Source: Patescibacteria group bacterium (GTDB taxonomy: Bacteria > Patescibacteriota > Gracilibacteria > UBA1369 > JAHJTR01). Taken from it: 5,941 bases of DNA. Location of the stretch: positions 1-5,941 of the forward strand of contig JAHJTR010000104.1 of NCBI GenBank assembly GCA_018829865.1, written 5' to 3'. Positions 1-5,941 of the stretch are shown here, in pieces (within the stretch, counting starts at the first letter, position 1; each line of letters starts with the position of its first letter). The notes beneath the pieces are model-generated. The model saw nothing but the letters and a program-made list of their open reading frames with translations. It was not told the DNA's origin and made no database searches. The position numbers were made by a program, and so were the translations under genes.

Positions 1-1
1 A

Positions 2-715
2 ATGGCAATCAAAAGCCAAAAACTCTTCTATGACATGAAACGAAGCGAAAACAAATTAACTGAAAGCATCACACAAAATCTAATATCAAAAATCAGAAAT
101 ATGGGAGCATCTAAAAAAGGAGAAGAAAAATCCCTAATCAAAAAAATCATCAGCGACATAAGTGAGAAATTAAGTACAATATTCACCTCACCCCCCGAAG
201 AAACCGCACAAAAACAAATAATCAGCGCAATCAACAGTCAAATTTGGGATTATTACAAACTCTGGTTCAAAAGCGCAAAAGAAGGGAAAAAAGAAATATT
301 AGCAACCATCGCCGATCTCAAAAAAGAGAAAAGAAAGGAAGTTGAAAACCTCAAAAAAATCAAAAAACATTTATCAGTAGTATTATTCGCCAAAGCCGAA
401 AAAAAAGCCGAACATCTCTGGATCTCATTTTTGCTCTCCGCAAACACTTTTACCGGATGGCTATTAACATTCTACCTTATCTATTATGTAATCGGCTTCC
501 TCTTAATAAGCAAAAATTTCGGATTCAATCAAAACATCAGCTGGAATTTCAACGTCTTCCAAATCCCACTACTCAAACAATTCATTATCACAACGTTCAT
601 CGTTCACAGCGCAACCTCCCTCAAAATCATTTTTTTCAGACATAATTTTATCAGCAGTCTAGTAATCAGCATTATAAGCACAATATTCATTTTACTAGCA
701 ATAATAAATCTCTAA
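2..715 (+). CDS. Unrecognised membrane protein with charged N-terminal half (5' end uncertain)
   Basis: I do not recognise a family. The 237-residue reading has a long, Lys/Glu-rich, probably helical and cytoplasmic N-terminal part (about residues 1-138; residues 91-123 are strongly coiled-coil-like). It is followed by about three hydrophobic segments near residues 148-169, 193-212 and 216-236. The protein ends almost directly after the last membrane segment. No signal peptide is visible. The first ATG lies one base from the window edge, so no ribosome binding site can be seen and the real gene may begin further upstream. Its TAA stop shares one base with the ATG of the Lgt-like gene (TAATG), which points to translational coupling and a shared transcript. 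A role as membrane partner or scaffold of the next gene is only a guess from position. Confidence is high that it is coding and low for function. Confidence 0.8.
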   Translation: MAIKSQKLFYDMKRSENKLTESITQNLISKIRNMGASKKGEEKSLIKKIISDISEKLSTIFTSPPEETAQKQIISAINSQIWDYYKLWFKSAKEGKKEILATIADLKKEKRKEVENLKKIKKHLSVVLFAKAEKKAEHLWISFLLSANTFTGWLLTFYLIYYVIGFLLISKNFGFNQNISWNFNVFQIPLLKQFIITTFIVHSATSLKIIFFRHNFISSLVISIISTIFILLAIINL

Positions 716-1575
716 TGTACCCATATATAACCCTTTTCGGCCCATTTATCGTTTACGCATTTTGGGTTTTCACATATCTCGCCATCATAGCAGGATTATA
801 TATATTTTTAAAAATCGCTCAAAAATATCGCCTCGATCTTCACATTCTCACAAAGCACTCCATTTTAATGATAATCAGCACAGTCATTTTTGCCAGATTT
901 GCTAGATTAATTTTTATTTGGAAGGATATTTTTGGCAACAGTGGAAGCGAATTAATTAACAACTTACCCTCAGAACTAAGCCCGGGATTCTTCGAAAAAT
1001 ACTTCAAATTTATTTACCCCTTCGATCAACAATATTCAGTATGGGGAGCGTTATTTGGAGCCCTAATCTTTTTCATCCCCTACGCAATTAAACATAAACA
1101 AAATGTCTGGCGCTGGCTGGATTCATTCACAATCCCCGTGTTAGTGGGCCTCGCAATAGGTAATATTGGATTATTCATGGATGGACGCAGACATTTTGGC
1201 ACTCCCAGTAATCTGCCATGGGCCATCAATTCATTACACTCAAAATTCGCAGTCGACATTCACCCCACTCAAATATATTCATTCCTCTACTGTCTGGCCA
1301 TCGCCGGCATTATTTATTATTTCTTTAAAAGAAGGAATAAATACACATTTTGGGATAGAAGCGGAAATCTTGCATTACTTGGCATCGCCCTCTTCTCATT
1401 TATAAGATTTTGGCAGGAGTTTATCATAGGCATTGACAAATACTTGAATATCTTCGGAATTTATATTACTTATTATATCTCTGCCGCAGCATTTATTACT
1501 GCAACAACATATTTAATAATTCGCTTCAATAAATTTAAACAATCAAAAAATGACATCAATAAAAAATCTTCTTAA
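715..1575 (+). CDS. lgt: Divergent prolipoprotein diacylglyceryl transferase (Lgt) family protein
   Basis: Lgt proteins move a diacylglyceryl group from phosphatidylglycerol to the lipobox cysteine of prelipoproteins in the cytoplasmic membrane. This 286-residue polytopic protein has the usual family length (E. coli Lgt is 291). Family landmarks in order: an ARxxRLIF segment (60-67); SVWGALFG (108-115), matching the family's S-x-H-G-G/A-x-x-G; GNIGLFMDG (149-157) followed by G-T-P-S-N-L-P-W (162-169), matching GRxGNFxNxE..G.PTDLPW; HPTQIY (183-188); and an RFxxEF pair (R231, E235). By-eye alignment puts W110 at the essential His (H103 in E. coli), N150 at R143, L153 at N146, R158 or R159 near E151, and S189 at the Glu after HPxQxY. 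R231 and E235 match the conserved R239/E243 pair. The fold is therefore well supported, but ordinary Lgt activity is doubtful. The start is fixed by the TAATG overlap with the preceding gene; there is no Shine-Dalgarno sequence. It could be a diverged transferase with another substrate or a non-catalytic relative. Confidence 0.85.
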   Translation: MYPYITLFGPFIVYAFWVFTYLAIIAGLYIFLKIAQKYRLDLHILTKHSILMIISTVIFARFARLIFIWKDIFGNSGSELINNLPSELSPGFFEKYFKFIYPFDQQYSVWGALFGALIFFIPYAIKHKQNVWRWLDSFTIPVLVGLAIGNIGLFMDGRRHFGTPSNLPWAINSLHSKFAVDIHPTQIYSFLYCLAIAGIIYYFFKRRNKYTFWDRSGNLALLGIALFSFIRFWQEFIIGIDKYLNIFGIYITYYISAAAFITATTYLIIRFNKFKQSKNDINKKSS

Positions 1576-1969
1576 ATACCTCTTAAAAACACCCGACTCC
1601 GATTTTAAATATTTATGGGTTTTATTGACCTTATTTGTAATCACAATTATCGCATCATTCATCATAAAATATTATCTCAAGAAGAAAAAAGATAAAATCC
1701 TCAAAAGGCTAATCAAAGTATATCCCGCCAGAATAATCGGCTTTGCTATCGCAGGTCTAATACTACTCTTTGCGAGAAGCCAAGAAATAATGATGCTTTC
1801 AACCAGAATCCTCTTATTATTTGATTTGGGATTCCTAATATATTTTATAGCTTATCCGATTTACCTATATCAAACAAAATACATAAATCTAGTTGAAAAA
1901 AAAGACAGCCAAGATGCCAGAAAAAAATACCTGCCAAAACAAAAAGGCAAGAAAAATCGAAAAAGATAA
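1550..1969 (+). CDS. Small three-helix membrane protein with basic C-terminal tail, unrecognised
   Basis: I do not recognise a family. The 139-residue protein has a short amphipathic N-terminus, three hydrophobic segments (about residues 21-42, 59-75 and 83-107), a basic loop between the first two (KKKKDK at 44-49) and a very basic C-terminal tail. In that tail, KYLPKQKGKK (126-135) is followed by NRKR. By the positive-inside rule the first loop, and possibly the tail, would be cytoplasmic. The basic tail could touch nucleic acid, the ribosome or acidic lipid headgroups; none of this is shown. The ATG lies 26 nt inside the end of the Lgt-like gene in another frame. No other good in-frame start is seen nearby and there is no Shine-Dalgarno sequence, so coupled translation is likely. 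The gene runs convergently toward greA and ends 58 nt from its stop. Confidence 0.8.
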   Translation: MTSIKNLLKYLLKTPDSDFKYLWVLLTLFVITIIASFIIKYYLKKKKDKILKRLIKVYPARIIGFAIAGLILLFARSQEIMMLSTRILLLFDLGFLIYFIAYPIYLYQTKYINLVEKKDSQDARKKYLPKQKGKKNRKR

Positions 1970-2027
1970 ACTATCAAAATCAGCAAAACATAGTACTGAT
2001 TCCGCCCCCATTGTAGGCAAAATCAGC
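1970..2027. terminator. Convergent intergenic spacer with interrupted hairpin, possible weak terminator
   Basis: This 58-nt spacer separates the ends of two convergent gene sets. CTGATT (1996-2001) can pair with AATCAG (2021-2026). Inside that stem GCC (2004-2006) can pair with GGC (2016-2018), across a 2x2 mismatch and a 9-nt loop. Read on the minus strand, the hairpin starts right after the greA stop and is followed by a moderately T-rich stretch (TACTATGTTTTGC). Read on the plus strand it is followed by a weak AT-rich run. Neither side has a classical uninterrupted U-tract, so intrinsic termination is plausible from position but poorly supported by sequence. Confidence 0.3.
1975..2027. repeat. 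10-bp direct repeat CAAAATCAGC, two copies
   Basis: CAAAATCAGC occurs at 1975-1984 and again at 2018-2027, 43 bp apart start to start. CTGATT (1996-2001) lies between them and can pair with the AATCAG inside either copy, giving two mutually exclusive small hairpins. Two copies of a 10-mer this close in AT-rich DNA could be chance. Confidence 0.5.
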
Positions 2028-2519
2028 TTAGGATATTTTAATAACCTCATATTTAACAAGTCCAGCCGGTACCTCAACTTCAACAACCGCTCCTTCTTCT
2101 TTATCAATAACCGCATTCCCGATTGGCGACTCATTTGAAATTTTGTGAGCAAGCGGATCAGACTCAGCGGATCCAACAATTACATATTCTTCAGGGTCAT
2201 CACCATCAGTAATATTTTTTATCACCACAGTTGAACCAATCTGAACAATATTAGCTTTCTTGCTTTTCACAACCTTAGCATTTTTAATTTTCTCATCAAG
2301 CTCCAAAATTCGCCCCTCCACGAAAGCCTGCTCATTCTTGGCTTCCTCATACTCCGCATTTTCAGATAAATCACCATAGCTGATTGCCTCTTTAAGTCTG
2401 GAAGCAACTTTTCTTCTCTCAACGGTTTTTAACTGATCAAGCTCATCTTGTAGCTTGGTTAAGCCTTCCTGCGTCAAAAAAGCTTGTTTCTTTGAATCAT
2501 CATCTTTTATCGTAATCAT
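2028..2519 (-). CDS. greA: Transcription elongation (transcript cleavage) factor GreA
   Basis: GreA enters the RNA polymerase secondary channel and stimulates cleavage of backtracked transcripts so that stalled elongation can resume. The 163-residue protein has both family domains. An N-terminal antiparallel coiled coil spans about residues 15-85, with the tip motif GDLSENAEY (49-57); its acidic pair D50 and E53 matches E. coli D41/E44, which helps hold the catalytic Mg. A C-terminal FKBP-like domain (about 90-163) has the hallmark run from ESDPLAHKIS (119-128) to ESPIGNA (130-136). The N-terminus is a few residues longer than in typical 158-residue GreA, with an acidic DDDSKK stretch, and there is no later Met to use instead. 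It lies 20 nt downstream of rpoD on the same strand and is probably co-transcribed. The leader is AT-only in character, with no Shine-Dalgarno sequence. Confidence 0.97.
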   Translation of the reverse strand: MITIKDDDSKKQAFLTQEGLTKLQDELDQLKTVERRKVASRLKEAISYGDLSENAEYEEAKNEQAFVEGRILELDEKIKNAKVVKSKKANIVQIGSTVVIKNITDGDDPEEYVIVGSAESDPLAHKISNESPIGNAVIDKEEGAVVEVEVPAGLVKYEVIKIS

Positions 2520-2539
2520 AAATATGTAATTAAATAATA

Positions 2540-3697
2540 TTATCCTTTAATTTTAACACTTGTTGGGTGTTCTCTTAACTTTTGAAGAACCTTAGCCTCA
2601 ATCTGCCTAATACGCTCGCGAGTAACCCCGAATTCCTGCCCTACTTCTTCTAAAGTATGCCCGATCCCATCTTTAAGACCAAATCTCATTTCAATAATTT
2701 TCCTTTCCCTTGGAGACAAATACTGAAGCATCTCTCCAATATTCTCTTTAATCAATTGTCTATTTGTTGATTCAGAAGGAGAAAGAGCCTCATCATCTTC
2801 AATAAAATCACCCAGTTTACTATCTTCTTCCGCTCCCACAGGCGCCTCTAAACTAACAATATCCTGAGAAATTTTTAAAATATGACTAACCTTTTTGATA
2901 TCCATATCCATTTCAGCAGCAATCTCTTCAACCAAAGGCTCACGCCCAAGTTCCTGCACCAGTCGTCTCTGTGTATGAGTAAGCTTATTAATGGTTTCAA
3001 CCATATGCACCGGTATACGAATAGTCCGAGCCTGATCCGCGATAGCACGAGTAATCGCCTGCCTAATCCACCAAGTCGCATAAGTAGAAAACTTAAATCC
3101 CCTATTGGGATCAAATTTCTCAACAGCTCTAAACAAACCGATATTTCCTTCCTGAATCAAATCCAAAAAAGACAAACCTCTTCCAATATATTTTTTAGCA
3201 ATACTCACAACCAATCTCAAATTAGCCTCAGCCAACCGTTTTTTCGCATTCTGATCACCTTTTGCAATTCTCTTAGCCAAATCAACCTCTTCTTTGGCAG
3301 TAAGCAACTTAACTTTACCAATTTCGCACAAATACATTCTTATCGAGTCACTGGCAATCTCTTGCAAATCAATATTTTTAGGCGCATTTTTTTCCTCTTC
3401 AGCCTTCTTTTTTTTCTCATCTTCATCATCATCCCAACTTTGCCCTCCCTTTTTACTTTTCTTCCAAATCAATTCATCTTTAACATCAATAACCTCAACT
3501 CCAATATCAAACAAAAAAGTATACAAATCATCCAAAAGATCAACGTCATCCTCAATATTAGGAATAACTTTCAATATTTCCTGCTGAGTAACAAATTTCT
3601 GCTCCCAACCTTTTTTTATCAACTCCTGCATCTCCTCAGAAAACTTCTTGAATCTCTCGTCTGAGAGAAAAGTTATAAACTTTCGAACCTTAGCCAT
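2540..3697 (-). CDS. rpoD: Primary (housekeeping) RNA polymerase sigma factor, RpoD/SigA
   Basis: Group 1 sigma-70 factor that directs RNA polymerase to -10/-35 promoters. The 385 residues show the full domain order. A region 1.1-like N-terminal domain (about 15-75) is followed by an acidic/lysine-rich linker (about 89-105). Region 1.2 starts at DSIRMYLCEIG (117-127). Regions 2.1-2.4 span about 155-230, with RLVVSIAKKY, LDLIQEGNIGL, FDPNRGFKFSTYATWWIRQAI and IRIPVHM. Region 3 covers about 231-308, and region 4 ends with the helix-turn-helix TLEEVGQEFGVTRERIRQIE (348-367) that reads the -35 box. The large non-conserved region between 1.2 and 2.1 of proteobacterial RpoD is absent, as in SigA of Gram-positives. 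C124 occupies a position that is usually Arg in the RMYLREIG motif, a small oddity. The gene starts 25 nt after the dnaG stop and ends 20 nt before greA. No Shine-Dalgarno sequence is seen. Confidence 0.98.
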   Translation of the reverse strand: MAKVRKFITFLSDERFKKFSEEMQELIKKGWEQKFVTQQEILKVIPNIEDDVDLLDDLYTFLFDIGVEVIDVKDELIWKKSKKGGQSWDDDEDEKKKKAEEEKNAPKNIDLQEIASDSIRMYLCEIGKVKLLTAKEEVDLAKRIAKGDQNAKKRLAEANLRLVVSIAKKYIGRGLSFLDLIQEGNIGLFRAVEKFDPNRGFKFSTYATWWIRQAITRAIADQARTIRIPVHMVETINKLTHTQRRLVQELGREPLVEEIAAEMDMDIKKVSHILKISQDIVSLEAPVGAEEDSKLGDFIEDDEALSPSESTNRQLIKENIGEMLQYLSPRERKIIEMRFGLKDGIGHTLEEVGQEFGVTRERIRQIEAKVLQKLREHPTSVKIKG

Positions 3698-3722
3698 GAA
3701 TATTGTAAATTAAGTATAAATT

Positions 3723-5507
3723 CTACGACACATTAACTTTATGTTTCTCCTCAAGCAACTCATCTATTCGGCTTTCATCACCGATCTCTCTGGCTTCTTT
3801 TATTTGCGCGGTTAATTCCCTTAGCCTATTTTTCCTATAATCCTTAACCAATCTCTCACACACCTGCTCAAATTCCTTATCTATCGCCTCTCTAACCAAA
3901 GATTGATTCCTATCCTCAGCATAAAGCGCCAAAATCGACAACTTTGCAAGCACTTCATCACCAAGTTCACCCAGTGACATCTTGAATTCCTCAAAATTTG
4001 CCTGTCTATTATAATTAGAAGTCATTGTCAAGTAAACTTTTTTTTCACTTTTTTCAAGATATTGCATCCAACGTTCCTTATCATCCAAGTTTTCAAGTAA
4101 GTCGGGGTAGGCCACAATAAGTGATAAAAAGTACCTGGATAAGCTAATTCTACTATTTTTTATATTTTCTAAAGGAGGAGAATCAACCGGTTTTTTAGGC
4201 TCAAAACTAGATGATTTAGTTTGCTTCAAATCAGCATAAATAATCTCAGGACTGGTACCCAATTTGCTCGCTAACTTGCGAACATACTCATCTCTCTCCA
4301 AAGAACTAACCACATTTTTTAGCAAAGGCAGCAAATCCGCCAAAACCGCTTTTCTATTTTCCAAAGTATTATGTTCTTTATCTAAAGTCGCTTTATCAAT
4401 CAAATAATCAAAATACATTTTAGCTTCCAAAAGAGCTTTTTCCCACAAACTCGCATCCTTCATAATAATCTCATCAGGATCCTTACCCCCAACCACAGAA
4501 ATTATTTTAATATTCACATCAAAAGGCTGAAGCATCTCAATAGTCCTACGAGCCGCTTGCACACCCGCATTATCACTATCAAACGACAATCTAAAATCAT
4601 TGGTCAGACTTTTTAAAATTTTAGCCTGAGTAGCACTTATCGCCGTTCCGCTACTAGCAATCACATTTTTCACCCCCGCCTGATGCGACGCGATCACGTC
4701 CATATATCCTTCAACGATAACCACAAAATTATTTTCTTTAATTGCCGTACGAGCCGCCTTAAAACCATAAATCACCTTACTTTTCTTAAAAACCGGCGTA
4801 TCAGGTGAATTTAGATATTTAGGAGAATCCTCGCTACTGAGCACCCTCCCACCAAACGCCACAACCCGACCATCATGCGTAAAAGTAGGGAAAATAACCC
4901 GATTCCGAAAACGATCATAAACACGCCCCGCACCCGTATCTTTACTTACAACCAAACCTCCATCAAGCAACAAATCCTTACTAAACCCCTTATCAAGCAA
5001 ATAACTATAAGTTTTATCAAAGCTATTCGGAGCAAATCCCAACCTAAATTCTCGAATTGTCTCATCGGTCAATCCCCGATCCCTAAAATATTGTAGCGCC
5101 CCCTGAGAATCCGCATTTTCCGCCCAAAGATTTTTTTCATAAAATTTACAAACCGCTTCATTAACCTCAAAGATCCCTTTTTTATTATTGGAGGATTGCT
5201 GAACCTGTGTTTTTTGAGTGAAATAATCCTCACGTTTCAAGCCCGCTTTATCGGCCAAAATATTAATCGCCTCAGAGAAATCAACTCCTTCAACCTCTTG
5301 AATAAACGTAAACATATCGCCCCCCTTATGGCAGCCAAAACAATAAGCAAGCTGCTTTTCAGGACTAACCACAAAACTAGGCGTTTTCTCAGCATGAAAA
5401 GGACAACACCCCTTAAAATTCACACCCGCCTTTTTAAGCTGAACATACCCGGTCACCACCTGATCAATACTTAAACGCGATTTAATATCTTCGACAATAT
5501 CGGCCAT
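3723..5507 (-). CDS. dnaG: DNA primase DnaG
   Basis: DnaG makes the short RNA primers for Okazaki fragments and for replication restart, working with the replicative helicase. The 594-residue protein is of usual length and has all parts. The N-terminal CHC2-type zinc domain has ligands C35, H38, C56 and C59 in GCCPFHAEKTPSF...YCFGCHKGGD. The RNA polymerase core (about 115-370) includes YDRFRNRVIFPT (197-208), FGGR (218-221) and KYLNSPDTPVF (230-240). The TOPRIM fold has E266 in VIVEGYMD, SGTA (286-289), D310 and D312 in FDSDNAG, and KDPDE (342-346). The C-terminal part (about 450-594) is helical, as expected for the helicase-binding domain. An AGGA lies 4 nt before the ATG, a usable if close ribosome binding site. 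It is the first gene of the probable dnaG-rpoD-greA operon. No catalytic residue is missing. Confidence 0.98.
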   Translation of the reverse strand: MADIVEDIKSRLSIDQVVTGYVQLKKAGVNFKGCCPFHAEKTPSFVVSPEKQLAYCFGCHKGGDMFTFIQEVEGVDFSEAINILADKAGLKREDYFTQKTQVQQSSNNKKGIFEVNEAVCKFYEKNLWAENADSQGALQYFRDRGLTDETIREFRLGFAPNSFDKTYSYLLDKGFSKDLLLDGGLVVSKDTGAGRVYDRFRNRVIFPTFTHDGRVVAFGGRVLSSEDSPKYLNSPDTPVFKKSKVIYGFKAARTAIKENNFVVIVEGYMDVIASHQAGVKNVIASSGTAISATQAKILKSLTNDFRLSFDSDNAGVQAARRTIEMLQPFDVNIKIISVVGGKDPDEIIMKDASLWEKALLEAKMYFDYLIDKATLDKEHNTLENRKAVLADLLPLLKNVVSSLERDEYVRKLASKLGTSPEIIYADLKQTKSSSFEPKKPVDSPPLENIKNSRISLSRYFLSLIVAYPDLLENLDDKERWMQYLEKSEKKVYLTMTSNYNRQANFEEFKMSLGELGDEVLAKLSILALYAEDRNQSLVREAIDKEFEQVCERLVKDYRKNRLRELTAQIKEAREIGDESRIDELLEEKHKVNVS

Positions 5508-5578
5508 AAATTCCTGTCGCTAAAGAATAATGTACCGATACTATAAGACCAAACCCCTGTTTTTACCAGTCAATTAGA
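5508..5578 (-). promoter_or_regulatory. dnaG leader with candidate -10 element
   Basis: This is the longest gap in the window (71 nt) and lies upstream of the three-gene operon, so it is the natural place for its promoter. On the minus strand, TATAGT (plus coordinates 5540-5545) matches five of six bases of the -10 consensus and lies 32 nt before the dnaG ATG. The only good -35-like hexamer, TTGACT (5568-5573), is 22 nt upstream of it, too far for a standard 16-18 nt spacer. If TATAGT is the -10, the true -35 is weak. An AGGA (5512-5515) precedes dnaG. Confidence 0.35.
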
Positions 5579-5941
5579 CTAATTTAAGTCATCCGCACTA
5601 AATTCTGATTCCTTTTTTGTAACATTCAAGTCTTCCTTCTTTAAATTGGCTCGCATATGATTGTAAAGAAGCTTTGAATGAGCTGTTTTCGATAAATTCA
5701 CTTTACCATTTTTCCCGTCCAATTTTCTACTCTTCCAATACTTCTGCAAAATTCTATATAACCTCATTTTATCTTCAAATGTTTTCAATTCAATTTTTTC
5801 TCCCAATTTTTCCTCAATCAATCCGGAAAAAGAACCAAGCAACATATTATTAAGTCTTTCCAACATTTCTCCTTTTTTATCGGTTTCGCGAAAATCGGGT
5901 AATTTTGATGTTGAAGTTTGCGATCCGTGAGAAAGTGGAGG
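5579..5941 (-). CDS. Unrecognised protein, C-terminal part; frame open to the window edge (partial)
   Basis: I do not recognise a family. The frame ends at a TAG (5579-5581). An ATG at 5866 would give a 95-residue protein, but the frame continues without a stop for 25 more codons to the last base of the window, reading PPLSHGSQTSTSKLPDFR then ETDKKGE before that Met. A GGAG stands only 2 nt before the ATG, which is too close for a normal ribosome binding site and reads equally well as Gly-Glu codons. I therefore favour a longer gene whose N-terminus lies outside. The visible part has a Pro/Ser/Thr-rich linker-like stretch, then a mostly helical, basic region (from LERLNNMLLGSF through RILQKYWKSRK to NHMRANLKKEDL) and an acidic end. 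No membrane segment or catalytic motif is visible. It lies on the same strand as dnaG, 71 nt upstream. If the ATG at 5866 is real, it is a small complete gene. Confidence 0.6.
   Translation of the reverse strand, partial: PPLSHGSQTSTSKLPDFRETDKKGEMLERLNNMLLGSFSGLIEEKLGEKIELKTFEDKMRLYRILQKYWKSRKLDGKNGKVNLSKTAHSKLLYNHMRANLKKEDLNVTKKESEFSADDLN

Noticed and set aside
1893..2138. An 81-codon plus-strand frame spanning the convergent junction
   Set aside because: It overlaps the end of the third membrane-protein gene and the 3' end of greA, and its translation has no protein-like pattern.
2882..3664. A 260-codon open frame on the plus strand
   Set aside because: It lies wholly antisense to rpoD, whose protein is unmistakable. 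Its translation is low-complexity (Ser/Asn/Phe/Ile-rich), as expected from the opposite strand of a lysine- and glutamate-rich gene.
3702..3718. -10-like hexamers (TATACT at 3713-3718, TACAAT at 3702-3707, minus strand) as an internal rpoD promoter
   Set aside because: No convincing -35 lies 16-18 nt upstream, and such hexamers are common by chance in AT-rich spacers. TACAAT is also too close to the start codon.
5540..5573. TTGACT/TATAGT as a standard sigma-70 promoter for dnaG
   Set aside because: The spacer is 22 nt, outside the functional range. Only the -10 element is kept, as a low-confidence candidate.
1..5941. Possible recoding of TGA (as in Gracilibacteria or Absconditabacteria), suggested by no gene ending in TGA
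   Set aside because: DnaG, RpoD and GreA read at full length with glycines at the expected places encoded by GGN and no in-frame TGA. Seven stops are too few to infer recoding.
1..5941. tRNA, rRNA, CRISPR arrays, insertion sequences, attachment sites
   Set aside because: No cloverleaf-like segment, regularly spaced repeats, terminal inverted repeats or transposase/integrase-like translation was seen. Almost the whole window is covered by the listed genes.

Overview
The window reads as a compact, low-GC bacterial chromosome fragment. Very short intergenic gaps, AT-rich leaders mostly without Shine-Dalgarno sequences, and small lysine-rich proteins of unknown family beside core information-processing genes fit a member of the Candidate Phyla Radiation (Patescibacteria). 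That placement is an inference from style, not from a marker-gene search. The standard bacterial code applies: all seven stop codons are TAA or TAG, and the recognised proteins read through at full length without in-frame TGA.

The left third (2-1969, plus strand) holds three tightly packed membrane-protein genes. The first is an unrecognised protein with a charged cytoplasmic-type N-terminal half and about three C-terminal membrane segments. The second is a polytopic protein of the prolipoprotein diacylglyceryl transferase (Lgt) family whose signature and several catalytic positions are changed. The third is a small unrecognised three-helix protein with a strongly basic tail. They are joined by a 1-nt (TAATG) and a 26-nt overlap, so they almost certainly form one translationally coupled unit.

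The right two thirds (2028-5507, minus strand) hold dnaG - rpoD - greA: DNA primase, the primary sigma factor and a transcript-cleavage factor, with gaps of 25 and 20 nt. This is the dnaG-rpoD core of the classical macromolecular-synthesis operon with greA added downstream. A 71-nt spacer upstream of dnaG (5508-5578) has a candidate -10 element. The two gene groups converge on a 58-nt spacer (1970-2027), which carries a 10-bp direct repeat and an interrupted hairpin that may be a weak terminator.

At the right edge (5579-5941, minus strand) is the 3' part of an unrecognised gene. Its frame stays open to the window end, so the internal ATG at 5866 may not be its true start.

There are no RNA genes, CRISPR arrays, insertion sequences or obvious mobile-element features. 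The item most worth a second look is the divergent Lgt-like protein with its two coupled membrane partners.
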